The notes below the pieces were generated by a model, which saw only the letters and a program-made list of their open reading frames with translations, searched no databases and was not told the DNA's origin. Source: Pedobacter xixiisoli (GTDB taxonomy: Bacteria > Bacteroidota > Bacteroidia > Sphingobacteriales > Sphingobacteriaceae). From it: DNA of 64,000 nt. The position numbers were made by a program, and so were the translations under genes. Location of the stretch: assembly GCF_900215335.1 (NCBI RefSeq), contig NZ_OCMT01000005.1, positions 62,001 to 126,000 of the forward strand, in the 5' to 3' direction. Shown here piece by piece: positions 24,418-33,094 of this stretch (positions within the stretch are counted from its first letter, which is position 1; the number at the start of each line of letters is the position of its first letter).

Positions 24418-25695
24418 ATGAAGTTAAATAAAGCCCTACTTTTAATTGTTGCATTGTGCCTTTGCGCCAATGCTTTTGCGCAATCGAGTAAAGAATTAAA
24501 ACGTAAAAAAGAAGCTTTACAAAGAGAGATAGAGCTGGCTCAGAAAAATTTGAATAAAGCGGCCAGCGGTAAAAAGCTAACGCTAGGACAAATCAATGCC
24601 ATAAAAGCGCAAATTAGATTAAGGCAAGATAAAATTTCTACCATCAACTCGGAGATGAAAAATCTCGACCATCAGATTCATGAAAATACCAACAAGGTTC
24701 AAAACCTTAAAGGTCGTTTAGCTGATTTGAAAAAGGAGTATGCTGGGATGATTCGCTTTGCGCAACGTAACAGAAATTCGTATGATAAAATGATGTTCAT
24801 TTTTGCTGCGAACGACTTTAACCAAGCTTATAAACGTATCAAATATTTACAGCAATTTGGTCAATACCGTAAAAAGCAAGCGGCTTATATTCAGGGTACT
24901 GAGAAACAGTTGAGCAATCAGATTGTGGTTCTTGATAAGAACTTGAAAAGCAAAAGTACGCTATTAAAAGAAGAACAGAACGAGAAAACTAAGCTTGATA
25001 AAAACAGGAGCGAGCAAACAGTCGTATTAAATAAGCTAAGTAAGCAAGAAAAGCAATTTCAGCAAGATATTAAGAAAAAAAGACAGCAACAGGCTGCCGT
25101 AGATAGACAAATTCAGGCTGCCATTGCTAGAGAAATAGCTGCTGCTCGTAAAAAAGCAGAAGAAGAGGCGAGAGAGAGAGAAAGAATTGCAGCCGCAAAA
25201 GCTAAAGCAGAAAATAAGCCTACGCCAACCACCACCGCCACTACCAAGCCTAAATCAGCTAACGAAGCTTTAAGGTCTACTCCAGAAGCAGCCAAGCTCT
25301 CTGATGCTTTTGAAGCTAACAGAGGCAGTTTGCCTTCGCCGGTGGCAACAGGTTATATTACTGGTAGGTTTGGTGCTTATAAGGTAGACCAAGCAACAGC
25401 AATGCGTAACGGTGTAGTTTTTCAAACGAGTGAAGGTGCTGCTGTTAGAGCTGTTTTTAATGGTACGGTGAGTACTGTTTTCCAGCAATATGGACGTTAC
25501 TATGTAATGATTATTCACGGAGAATATTTTACAGTTTACGAAGGTTTGCAGAGTGTAAGTGTAAGTAAGGGAGATAAAGTTACAACTAAACAGACTATTG
25601 GAGCTGCGGGAACTTCAGACGGGGTTCCAGAATTAGGTTTTCAGATACACAGAGGTGCTGTAGCGCAAAATCCTGAAAGCTGGTTAGCACGTTAA
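24418..25695 (+). CDS. EnvC-like coiled-coil protein with degenerate LytM/M23 domain
   Basis: This 425-residue protein has a signal peptide (1-21), two long coiled-coil stretches (about 22-115 and 150-260, rich in Lys, Gln and Ala), and a C-terminal LytM/M23 domain (about 305-425). The fold markers are present (GRFGAYKV, GAAVRAVFNGTVS, YVMIIHG, VSKGDKVTTKQTIG). The zinc ligands are not: the first His-x3-Asp is replaced by RNGVVF, and the HxH segment reads ELGFQIH. This is the pattern of EnvC and related activators, which switch on cell-wall amidases during division instead of cutting peptidoglycan. It sits in an envelope run between the lipoprotein and tatA genes. The amidase partner is not in the window. 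Confidence 0.85.
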   Translation: MKLNKALLLIVALCLCANAFAQSSKELKRKKEALQREIELAQKNLNKAASGKKLTLGQINAIKAQIRLRQDKISTINSEMKNLDHQIHENTNKVQNLKGRLADLKKEYAGMIRFAQRNRNSYDKMMFIFAANDFNQAYKRIKYLQQFGQYRKKQAAYIQGTEKQLSNQIVVLDKNLKSKSTLLKEEQNEKTKLDKNRSEQTVVLNKLSKQEKQFQQDIKKKRQQQAAVDRQIQAAIAREIAAARKKAEEEARERERIAAAKAKAENKPTPTTTATTKPKSANEALRSTPEAAKLSDAFEANRGSLPSPVATGYITGRFGAYKVDQATAMRNGVVFQTSEGAAVRAVFNGTVSTVFQQYGRYYVMIIHGEYFTVYEGLQSVSVSKGDKVTTKQTIGAAGTSDGVPELGFQIHRGAVAQNPESWLAR

Positions 25696-25719
25696 CCGCA
25701 ATTTTGCTTAAATAAAAGC

Positions 25720-25727
25720 TATATTTG
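25720..25727 (+). promoter_or_regulatory. -7 promoter box upstream of tatA
   Basis: TATATTTG matches the TAnnTTTG consensus and lies 17 bases before the tatA ATG. No TTTG occurs at the standard -33 distance (one occurs 13 bases upstream), so strength is uncertain. Confidence 0.35.
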
Positions 25728-25744
25728 TATAAAACGAGTTTAAA

Positions 25745-26110
25745 ATGTACAATACGCCATTATTAGAGTTCTTGAACATTGGAGGGAGCGAGATGATTCT
25801 CATCGTAATTGCGATACTTTTGTTATTTGGAGGTAAAAAATTACCAGAATTAGCAAAGGGATTGGGCAAAGGCATAAGAGAGTTTAAAGATGCTTCTGAA
25901 GGTGTAAAGAGAGAAATTCATCGCAATATCAATTCTTTTGATACAGATGAAGAAGACAGAAAGGCTGATGAAAATCGCAAGTATCGTGAACCAGAAGTAG
26001 ACAACTCGCACTCTATTCACGATGAACCTACTGCTGCTGCGGAAAACCAAAACGAAGCACAGCCCGTAGATACTAAAGAAGAAGAAAAGGAACCTAAAAG
26101 TTCTGTTTAA
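25745..26110 (+). CDS. tatA: TatA/TatE-family Sec-independent translocase subunit (121 aa)
   Basis: This small Tat translocon subunit helps export folded proteins with twin-arginine signals. It has an N-terminal membrane helix ([13 protein letters not shown], about 18-30), the FGGKKLPELAKGLGKGIREFK amphipathic-helix signature, and a long acidic-basic charged tail (about 50-121). It is longer than the second TatA-like protein directly downstream, and the tail length is more like TatB, but the sequence signature is TatA. TatC is not in the window. It is translated separately from the next gene, with a 26-base spacer. Confidence 0.9.
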   Translation: MYNTPLLEFLNIGGSEMILIVIAILLLFGGKKLPELAKGLGKGIREFKDASEGVKREIHRNINSFDTDEEDRKADENRKYREPEVDNSHSIHDEPTAAAENQNEAQPVDTKEEEKEPKSSV

Positions 26111-26136
26111 GAAATTGAATACATAAAACAACAGTC

Positions 26137-26331
26137 ATGTTACAAACACCAATGCTAGCTGCGCTAGGCACAACCGAAATCATCTTAATCATTGTAGCAA
26201 TTTTATTGCTTTTTGGAGGTAAAAAAATTCCAGAATTAATGCGTGGTTTAGGTAAAGGGATGAAGGAATTTAAAGATGGTAAGGATGGAGTTGACTCAAC
26301 TACTACTGATCACACCAACAAACCTCAATAA
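26137..26331 (+). CDS. tatA: TatA/TatE-family Sec-independent translocase subunit (64 aa)
   Basis: This 64-residue protein has one membrane helix ([14 protein letters not shown]) followed by the [20 protein letters not shown] amphipathic helix, the minimal TatA layout. It is a tandem paralogue of the gene just upstream, sharing the LLFGGKK..PEL..GLGKG core, with a much shorter tail. Two adjacent TatA-like genes suggest division of labour between TatA-like and TatB-like roles, as no separate TatB is seen. It is followed 30 bases later by gatA. Confidence 0.9.
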   Translation: MLQTPMLAALGTTEIILIIVAILLLFGGKKIPELMRGLGKGMKEFKDGKDGVDSTTTDHTNKPQ

Positions 26332-26361
26332 TCCGCATTTATAAACGCTTTTTTTAAGATT

Positions 26362-27813
26362 TTGAAGAAATACAGCTCTTTAACAGAGATACAGGGAGAA
26401 CTTGCGCAAAAGCAGCTAACTTTAAAAGAACTTATTGCATACTATTTCGACCAAATAGAAAAGCATCAACACCTCAATGCATTCAATGAGGTGTTTTTTA
26501 ATTCTGCGAAGAAACAAGCTGAAGAAATACAAGCTAAACTTGAAAAAGGTTCGGCAGGTAAATTAGCGGGTATGGTTATCGGTATTAAAGATAACATCTG
26601 CTACGAAGGCCATGTGGTTAGTGCTTCTTCTAAAATGCTAGAGAATTTTGTTTCTCCGTATTCTTCAACTGTAGTTAAAAGGTTGTTAACGGAAGATGCC
26701 ATTATTATTGGTCGTTTAAATTGCGATGAGTTTGCAATGGGCGGTTCCAATGAGACTTCGTACTTCGGAACAGTTAAAAACGCTGCCGATGAAGAGCGTG
26801 TTGCTGGTGGCTCTTCTGGCGGTTCGGCAGTTGCAGTACAGGCCGATATGTGTTTGGCTGCACTTGGTACCGATACCGGTGGTTCTGTTCGTCAACCAGC
26901 TGCTTTTTGTGGTAATATTGGTTTTAAACCAACTTACGGACGCATTTCTCGTTACGGTGTCATTGCTTATGCCTCTTCATTCGACCAAGTAGGAACACTT
27001 ACTTCATCAGTTTCTGATGCCGCTTTGTTGTTAGAAGTTTTAGCAGGTGCTGATGAAAACGACAGTACCGTTTCTTCGTTGCCAGTTCCTAAATATTCAG
27101 AAGTATTATCTTCCACAGCAAAAAAGAAAATTGCCGTTTTAAAAGAAACGATAGAAAGCGATGCATTGGATGTAGAAACCAAAGAAGCGATTCTTGCAGC
27201 TATCGAAAAATTTAAAGAAGATGGACACGAGGTTAGTTATGTGTCTTTCGATTTGTTGGCATACTTGGTGCCTACTTACTATATTCTAACTACAGCAGAA
27301 GCTTCTTCTAATTTATCGCGTTACGATGGTGTACATTACGGTTATCGTAATACGCAGGCACAAAGCTTAAACCAATTATACAAAAGCTCAAGGGCAGAAG
27401 GTTTTGGAGAAGAAGTTAAGCGTCGTATCATGCTAGGTGCTTTTGTTTTAAGTGCTGGATATTACGATGCGTATTATCAAAAGGCTCAAAAAGTACGTCG
27501 TTTAATTAGAGAAAAAATTGAGGTGCTATTGCAATCTCACGATGTGCTGGTTAGTCCAGTTGCGCCTACGCCGGCGTTTAAAATTGGCGAAAATGTACAA
27601 GATCCTTTGGTGATGTATATGGCAGATATTTACACGGTATTGGCATCCTTAGCAGGAATTCCGGCGGTTGCATTGCCTTTGGGTAATAATAAAGCAGGTT
27701 TGCCGTTAAGTATCCAGTTAATGACCAAGCATTTTAATGAGCAAGCTTTGCTCTCGTTATCACATAGTTTTTTAGAGAAGGCGAATTCATCGCATAAAAA
27801 TAATAACACATAG
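26362..27813 (+). CDS. gatA: aspartyl/glutamyl-tRNA amidotransferase subunit A
   Basis: GatA hydrolyses glutamine and passes the ammonia to GatB for transamidation of Glu-tRNA(Gln), or Asp-tRNA(Asn). The amidase-signature triad is visible as Lys76 (GIKDN), cis-Ser151 (AGGSSGGSAV) and nucleophile Ser175 (DTGGSVRQPA), with the 24-residue spacing typical of GatA. The 483-residue length is normal. Translation starts at TTG (26362-26364), since the protein's N-terminal helix begins there and no ATG is nearby. GatB and GatC are elsewhere. The stop codon TAG (27811-27813) lies within a dispersed inverted repeat, so the last residues come from the repeat. Confidence 0.96.
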   Translation: MKKYSSLTEIQGELAQKQLTLKELIAYYFDQIEKHQHLNAFNEVFFNSAKKQAEEIQAKLEKGSAGKLAGMVIGIKDNICYEGHVVSASSKMLENFVSPYSSTVVKRLLTEDAIIIGRLNCDEFAMGGSNETSYFGTVKNAADEERVAGGSSGGSAVAVQADMCLAALGTDTGGSVRQPAAFCGNIGFKPTYGRISRYGVIAYASSFDQVGTLTSSVSDAALLLEVLAGADENDSTVSSLPVPKYSEVLSSTAKKKIAVLKETIESDALDVETKEAILAAIEKFKEDGHEVSYVSFDLLAYLVPTYYILTTAEASSNLSRYDGVHYGYRNTQAQSLNQLYKSSRAEGFGEEVKRRIMLGAFVLSAGYYDAYYQKAQKVRRLIREKIEVLLQSHDVLVSPVAPTPAFKIGENVQDPLVMYMADIYTVLASLAGIPAVALPLGNNKAGLPLSIQLMTKHFNEQALLSLSHSFLEKANSSHKNNNT

Positions 27814-27861
27814 ACACATAGAAAATACAAGTTTAGGTAAGTTATCTATGTTTCTGTGTGG
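27806..27861. repeat. dispersed imperfect inverted repeat, CACATAGACAC family (copy 2)
   Basis: ACACATAGACACATAGA (27806-27822) pairs imperfectly with TCTATGTTTCTGTGTGG (27845-27861) across a short AT-rich loop. The left arm contains the gatA stop codon. The sequence is closely related to the repeat at 8491-8586. Confidence 0.65.
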
Positions 27862-27875
27862 TTAAAAAACGGCTT

Positions 27876-29276
27876 ATGAGAAAATTGATACTTACTATTT
27901 TGAGTTTTGTAGTTATTTTAAGCGCTCAAGCTCAAATTCCTGTTAAAGTAATACAAAGCGATACCATTTTAAAAAGGTTAACCACCGCTCTACCCTCAGA
28001 TACTGTTGCAATGCCCGTAATAGAACAGCCCTTGCTTTTCGGGCAAAGTTTGTTGTATAAATTACGGTTAGATTCCATCAAACAAACCGTTCCATTAGAT
28101 TATAACGAATACGTACAAAGCTATATTGATATTTATACTAAACGTAAAAGTATGTATGGCGATATGCTGGGGCTATCTTCGTATTACTTCCCAATTTTCG
28201 AGAAAGCGCTAAAGAGCTATAACATTCCCACCGAAATTAAGTACTTAGCGATTGTAGAATCTTCTTTAAATCCACATGCGGTTTCTAGGGTTGGCGCTAC
28301 GGGTATCTGGCAGTTTATGTTTGGCACCGCAAAAGCCTACGGTTTAAATATGGATAACTTTGTTGATGAACGCAAAGACCCTATACAAGCAAGCTATGCG
28401 GCGGCGGCATATTTTAGAGATGCTTATGAAGAGCTTGGCGACTGGTTGTTGGCCATTGCGGCTTACAATTGTGGCAAAGGAAATGTAAATAGGGCAATTG
28501 ATAAAGCTGGTTCTCGTGATTTTTGGGAAATCAGAAAGTTTTTGCCTAAAGAGACCAGTAATTATGTACCTGCATTTATTGCTGCGGTTTACGTGATGAA
28601 GTATGCCAAAAACCATCAAATTACTATCAAACCAAACAACTTTGCTTTTAAAACGGACACAGTTTTGGTTAAAAATTTTGTGGCTTTAAATGATGTTGCA
28701 CTTGCGATAAATCATAAAGAAGAAACTTTATTAGCATTAAACCCTAGTTATAAGAAAAAGATAGTGAATGGAACAGATTTGCTACCCAAACGCATCGTTA
28801 TTCCCAAACCAGAATTGCAGTTTTACGAACCACTTTTTGAGGTTTTAAATAATGATGTAGAAATGGATAAGCAGATTTTCTTGGCGTCTACCGATGATGT
28901 AAGGGATTTAAGGAAAAAGATGCTGCCAAAAAAACAAGCTGCTTCAAAAATTTTATTGCATAAGGTTTTGCCTGGTCAAAGCCTAAATGCTATTGCCAAT
29001 AAATACGGAGTAGAAGTGCAAGATTTAAAAGTTTGGAATGAACTCAAAGTTTCTACTATCGTTCCTGGACAAAGGTTGAAGGTATATAGAGACACTGTTG
29101 TCGCTAAGTTTACACCGAAAGCTAAAGTTAGCTTTGCAAATTACAAAGTAAAGCAAGGCGATACTTTATCTAGCATCGCTGAAAAATTTGACGGCATTAC
29201 CGTAGCAAGTTTAAAAGCCGCTAACGGTTTAAAGTCTGCTAAAATTACTGAGGGAATGGTGTTGAAAGTGATGTAA
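27876..29276 (+). CDS. mltD: MltD-like lytic transglycosylase with SLT and LysM domains
   Basis: From ATG 27876 the protein has 466 residues: a signal peptide ending SAQA, an SLT goose-lysozyme-like domain, and two C-terminal LysM peptidoglycan-binding repeats (KVLPGQSLNAIANKYGVEV and KVKQGDTLSSIAEKF). The catalytic Glu lies in the VESSLNPHAVS block, followed by GATGIWQFM. It cleaves the glycan strand of peptidoglycan to anhydro-muropeptides. A GTG six codons upstream (27858) is in frame but lies in the repeat at 27806-27861, so the inner ATG directly before the signal peptide is preferred. It belongs to the envelope-remodelling run and may work with the EnvC-like protein. Confidence 0.92.
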   Translation: MRKLILTILSFVVILSAQAQIPVKVIQSDTILKRLTTALPSDTVAMPVIEQPLLFGQSLLYKLRLDSIKQTVPLDYNEYVQSYIDIYTKRKSMYGDMLGLSSYYFPIFEKALKSYNIPTEIKYLAIVESSLNPHAVSRVGATGIWQFMFGTAKAYGLNMDNFVDERKDPIQASYAAAAYFRDAYEELGDWLLAIAAYNCGKGNVNRAIDKAGSRDFWEIRKFLPKETSNYVPAFIAAVYVMKYAKNHQITIKPNNFAFKTDTVLVKNFVALNDVALAINHKEETLLALNPSYKKKIVNGTDLLPKRIVIPKPELQFYEPLFEVLNNDVEMDKQIFLASTDDVRDLRKKMLPKKQAASKILLHKVLPGQSLNAIANKYGVEVQDLKVWNELKVSTIVPGQRLKVYRDTVVAKFTPKAKVSFANYKVKQGDTLSSIAEKFDGITVASLKAANGLKSAKITEGMVLKVM

Positions 29277-29289
29277 GCTCAATGATGTT

Positions 29290-29691
29290 ATGAGAGCCAT
29301 TATCATATCCAAGAAAATATTTGCAATTAAATTGGTAATTTGCTTATTATCTTGTGACACCCCAAGACTTTATATGCTAAATAACTCGCTGAATGATAAA
29401 TTAACATGCGATGGAAATAATTTTGAACTTTTCTTTTCAAAATCACTTGTAAATACGAGCGAAGCAATAACGATAAAAAACCTTGGAGACGATAACTTGA
29501 AAGTAACCAAATTAGAGTTGAATGGAAAAGCATTGGAATTTGAAATTAATAAGCAGGATAATGTAGCTCGTATTGGGGTGCATAGTCAGAGATTTGCAGA
29601 AAAGGACAAAATACATCTTGTTTTTTCAATAAATCAATGCCGATACGACAAGACCTATGCCATAGGACGAGTAGTAAAAGTTTCGAAATAA
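29290..29691 (+). CDS. putative lipoprotein, 133 aa, unknown function
   Basis: The N-terminus (residues 1-22) is hydrophobic with basic residues at 2, 8 and 9, and ends LLSC, a plausible lipobox with Cys22. The mature part looks beta-rich with alternating hydrophobic residues (AITIKNLGDDNLKVTKLELNG), as in small immunoglobulin-like folds. I recognise no family. It starts 13 bases after the transglycosylase stop and could be co-transcribed. A short protein with a good signal is likely real, but the function is unknown. Confidence 0.6.
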   Translation: MRAIIISKKIFAIKLVICLLSCDTPRLYMLNNSLNDKLTCDGNNFELFFSKSLVNTSEAITIKNLGDDNLKVTKLELNGKALEFEINKQDNVARIGVHSQRFAEKDKIHLVFSINQCRYDKTYAIGRVVKVSK

Positions 29692-29780
29692 TGCATGCGC
29701 TTATTCTATTTGTTAGACTAATTTATCAGTACACGCCACGTGAGTGTGGTAGCGGCGAAGAAAATTTATAGTAGCATGTT

Positions 29781-29810
29781 AGATTTCTCCTCGTACCTCG
29801 TCGAAATGAC
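29781..29810. repeat. half-copy of the TCGAAATGAC dispersed repeat
   Basis: GATTTCTCCTCGTACCTCG followed by TCGAAATGAC is the right half of the element that appears as a full inverted repeat at 59433-59552. No matching left arm is seen within 200 bases, so this is a decayed or half copy. Confidence 0.45.
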
Positions 29811-30067
29811 GTGCATGTGGGAATGCTTTAGCTCTCTAAACCCTATTGAGGCGGCAGCCCACAGCGAGCTTCAGCGAGCGAGGACTACAGCCGAAAGAGG
29901 GGCTTCCCATAAATAGTAGCTAGCATTAGCTTTTCTTAAAATTAGACAATCGCATTAAATTTATCGGTCCTTTCGCTTATTTACAGAGACTATTTTAAAT
30001 GCCGCTACAATTGGTTACCCTTCAGCGTTGATTCACAAAAAACAAGCTGTATCCTCAAAAAAGATTG

Positions 30068-30075
30068 TAACTTTG
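30068..30075 (+). promoter_or_regulatory. -7 promoter box of the malic enzyme gene
   Basis: TAACTTTG, an exact TAnnTTTG match, lies 22 bases before the ATG at 30098. A -33 TTTG is not found at the expected distance. Confidence 0.35.
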
Positions 30076-30097
30076 ACGGCTATAAATTCATTAAAAG

Positions 30098-32407
30098 ATG
30101 AGCAAGATTAACAGAAAACAAGATGCTTTAGATTATCACTCGCAGGGAAGACCTGGGAAAATCCAAGTAATACCAACTAAACCATACTCTTCGCAAAGAG
30201 ATTTAACGTTGGCTTACTCACCAGGTGTGGCAGAGCCTTGTTTAAAAATTGCAGAGAACAAAGAAGACGTATATAAATACACCGCGAAAGGAAACTTGGT
30301 AGCCGTAATTAGTAACGGTACTGCAGTTTTAGGATTAGGGGATATTGGCGCAGAAGCTGGTAAACCGGTAATGGAAGGTAAAGGCCTTTTATTTAAGATT
30401 TTTGCTGATATCGATGTTTTTGACCTTGAGTTAGACACTAAAAATGTAGACGATTTTGTGAAAATCGTAAAAGCATTGGAGCCAACTTTTGGTGGTGTAA
30501 ACTTAGAAGATATCAAAGCCCCAGAATGTTTCGAAATTGAGCGTAGACTTAAAGAAGAAATGAACATTCCGGTAATGCATGATGACCAACATGGTACGGC
30601 AATTATCTCTGCGGCAGCATTAATTAATGCTTGTGAGCTACAGAAAAAGAAACTAGATAAAATCAAGATTGTTGTAAATGGAGCGGGTGCTGCGGCTATT
30701 TCATGTTCGAGACTTTACGAAGCTATTGGTGCTAAGAAAGAGAACATCGTGATGTGTGACAGAAGCGGTGTAATTCGTGCTGACCGTGAAAAATTAGATC
30801 CAATTAAGGCAGAATTTGCTACCACTCGCGACTTACATACCTTAGAAGAAGCAATGAAAGAGTCTGATGTTTTCATCGGTCTTTCATCTGCAGATTGCGT
30901 TTCGGTAGATATGCTAAAATCGATGGCGAAAAACCCTATCGTAATGGCAATGGCTAACCCTAACCCAGAAATTGCTTACGATTTAGCTATCAATTCTCGT
31001 AAGGATATCATTATGGCAACTGGACGTTCTGATTATCCTAACCAGGTGAACAATGTGTTGGGTTTCCCTTACATTTTTAGAGGAGCTTTAGACGTAAGAG
31101 CTACGGCAATTAACGAAGAGATGAAAATTGCTGCGGTTCGTGCTATTGCAGAGCTGACTAAAAAGCCTGTTCCGGAAGCGGTAAACATGGCTTATAATGC
31201 TAAAAATATCAAATTCGGTAAAGATTATATCATTCCAAAACCAATGGATTTCCGTTTGATGACCAACGTTTCTATGGCGGTGGCAAAAGCGGCAATTGAA
31301 AGTGGTGTGGCTCGTAAAGTTATTACCGACTGGGATGCTTATGCAGAAGAATTAAGAAAACGTTTGGGTACAGATGATGCGATTATGCGTGCCATCACCA
31401 ACAAGGCAAAATCAGATCCTAAGCGTGTGGTTTTCGCAGAGGCGGATAACTATAAGATCTTAAAAGCTGCCCAAATTGTTAAGGATGACAATATCGCTAT
31501 TCCAATTTTATTGGGTAACAAAGAGAAAATCCAAGCAATTATTGAAGAAAGTGCACTAGAATTAGAAGGTGTTCAAATTATCGACCCTGCATTAGAGCCA
31601 GAAAGAACTCAGAAGTATGCAAAGTCGTTATACGAAAAAAGACAAAGAAGAGGCGTTACTTCATTAGCTGAAGCGGCGAAAATGATGCGTGACAGGAACT
31701 ACTTCGGTTCTTCGATGGTAGAGTTTGGCGAAGCTGATGCCATGATTTCTGGTTTGACTAAAAACTACGCCACTACGATTAAGCCTGCTTTACAGGTAAT
31801 TGGTACAGAAGAAGGTGTGAAACGTGTGGCTGGTATGTACATGATGATGACCGAAAAAGGTCCAGTTTTCTTTGGTGATACCACAGTAAATGTTGACCCA
31901 ACTGCAGAAGAATTGGTGGATTTGACCTTGCTATTGGAGAAATCGGTAAGAAGATTCAACATTACACCTCGTATTGCTATGCTTTCTTACTCTAATTTTG
32001 GTTCTAACGACGGTGTGGTTCCAGAAAAAACTAGAAAAGCGGTTAAAATTCTTCACGAAAAATATCCTGAAGTTATTGTTGATGGAGAGATGCAAGGAAA
32101 CTTTGCGATTAACAATGCGATGTTACAAGATAATTTCCCTTTCAGTAGGTTAGCAGATGCACCGGCAAATACGTTGGTTTTTCCTAATCTAGAGTCTGGA
32201 AACATTGCTTACAAACTTTTACAAGAGCTTGGTGGTGCAGAAGCAGTAGGTCCAATTTTGTTAGGACTTAAAAAGCCAGTTCACATTGTACAATTGGGTA
32301 GCTCGGTAAGAGAGATTGTGAACATGGTGACCATTGCAGTGCTTGATGTACAAGCAAAAGAAGAAGAAGCTGAACCAAAAAAGAAAGGTTTATTCAAAAA
32401 GAAATAG
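30098..32407 (+). CDS. maeB: NADP-dependent malic enzyme fused to a phosphotransacetylase-like domain
   Basis: This 769-residue MaeB-type enzyme decarboxylates malate to pyruvate, making NADPH. The N-terminal malic-enzyme domain (about 1-430) shows the YSPGVAEPC substrate motif, the HDDQHGTA metal motif and a dinucleotide-binding [12 protein letters not shown] segment. The C-terminal domain (about 435-755) is homologous to phosphotransacetylase but is usually catalytically silent in this family and mediates regulation and oligomerisation by acetyl-CoA. It ends in a Lys-rich tail (KKKGLFKKK). It is a single gene with its own promoter box, followed by a hairpin and ruvA. Confidence 0.95.
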   Translation: MSKINRKQDALDYHSQGRPGKIQVIPTKPYSSQRDLTLAYSPGVAEPCLKIAENKEDVYKYTAKGNLVAVISNGTAVLGLGDIGAEAGKPVMEGKGLLFKIFADIDVFDLELDTKNVDDFVKIVKALEPTFGGVNLEDIKAPECFEIERRLKEEMNIPVMHDDQHGTAIISAAALINACELQKKKLDKIKIVVNGAGAAAISCSRLYEAIGAKKENIVMCDRSGVIRADREKLDPIKAEFATTRDLHTLEEAMKESDVFIGLSSADCVSVDMLKSMAKNPIVMAMANPNPEIAYDLAINSRKDIIMATGRSDYPNQVNNVLGFPYIFRGALDVRATAINEEMKIAAVRAIAELTKKPVPEAVNMAYNAKNIKFGKDYIIPKPMDFRLMTNVSMAVAKAAIESGVARKVITDWDAYAEELRKRLGTDDAIMRAITNKAKSDPKRVVFAEADNYKILKAAQIVKDDNIAIPILLGNKEKIQAIIEESALELEGVQIIDPALEPERTQKYAKSLYEKRQRRGVTSLAEAAKMMRDRNYFGSSMVEFGEADAMISGLTKNYATTIKPALQVIGTEEGVKRVAGMYMMMTEKGPVFFGDTTVNVDPTAEELVDLTLLLEKSVRRFNITPRIAMLSYSNFGSNDGVVPEKTRKAVKILHEKYPEVIVDGEMQGNFAINNAMLQDNFPFSRLADAPANTLVFPNLESGNIAYKLLQELGGAEAVGPILLGLKKPVHIVQLGSSVREIVNMVTIAVLDVQAKEEEAEPKKKGLFKKK

Positions 32408-32447
32408 TTTAACACTTTTACGTGTTGAATTTCTGAGTCTAAGAAAG

Positions 32448-32484
32448 TTAAAAAGCTAATTGTTTACTACCTTTAGCTTTTTAA
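32448..32484 (+). terminator. hairpin between maeB and ruvA
   Basis: TTAAAAAGCTAA (32448-32459) pairs perfectly with TTAGCTTTTTAA (32473-32484) around a 13-nt loop. A smaller dyad, AACAC/GTGTT, lies just after the maeB stop (32411-32426). Probably a terminator of maeB, 15 bases before ruvA. Confidence 0.6.
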
Positions 32485-32499
32485 TTTTAACTTAGAACT

Positions 32500-33084
32500 A
32501 TGTACGCATATATTGATGGTAAGCTCACGTTTAAATGTCCAACCTTTATTGTTGTCGAAGCAGGCGGTGTTGGTTATCACATCAATATATCTTTAAACAC
32601 TTACGCTGCCCTAGGTAGCGCAGAGCGATGTAAAATTTATACTTGGTTGCATGTAAAAGAAGATGCACACACGTTATATGGTTTTGCAGATGAAGGCGAA
32701 CGAAAGTTGTTTCTTCATTTAATTTCAGTTTCGGGCATTGGCCCAACCACCTGCAGAATGATGCTCTCGTCTATCACTCCAGCAGAAATACAACAAGCTA
32801 TTGTTAATGCCGATGTGGCATTGATACAAAAAATAAAAGGAATAGGTGCCAAATCTGCACAACGTATTGTGCTAGAGCTACAAGATAAATTGAAAAAGGA
32901 GGGTATAGAGTCATTAATTTCTATGCCGATCCACAATACAATTAAAGATGAAGCGTTATCAGCTTTGATCATGCTTGGCTTTGGTAAACAAGTGGCAGAT
33001 AAAGCATTAGAAAATGTGATTAAAAGAGCTGATAGTGAGTTAACTGTCGAGCAAATGATCAAACAAGCTTTGAAGAATTTATAA
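32500..33084 (+). CDS. ruvA: Holliday junction branch-migration protein RuvA
   Basis: RuvA binds four-way DNA junctions as a tetramer and guides the RuvB motor. The 194-residue length is standard. Domain I is an N-terminal OB-fold (1-65, with YHINISLNTY). Domain II has two helix-hairpin-helix motifs: SVSGIGPTTCRMML and IKGIGAKSAQRIVLEL. Domain III, which contacts RuvB, is the C-terminal helix bundle (about 148-194, DEALSALIMLGFGKQ). RuvB and RuvC are not in the window. It is followed by sprA after only 10 bases, so the two are co-transcribed. Confidence 0.96.
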   Translation: MYAYIDGKLTFKCPTFIVVEAGGVGYHINISLNTYAALGSAERCKIYTWLHVKEDAHTLYGFADEGERKLFLHLISVSGIGPTTCRMMLSSITPAEIQQAIVNADVALIQKIKGIGAKSAQRIVLELQDKLKKEGIESLISMPIHNTIKDEALSALIMLGFGKQVADKALENVIKRADSELTVEQMIKQALKNL

Positions 33085-33094
33085 ATAAACCAGA

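Larger units (their letters stand above)
29692..30097. other. 406-bp spacer with repeat scraps
   Basis: It contains a half-copy of a TCGAAATGAC repeat (29781-29810), a GC-rich stretch (about 29845-29910) with AGCGAGCTTCAGCGAGCGAG, and the maeB -7 box. No gene is supported on either strand. Confidence 0.5.
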
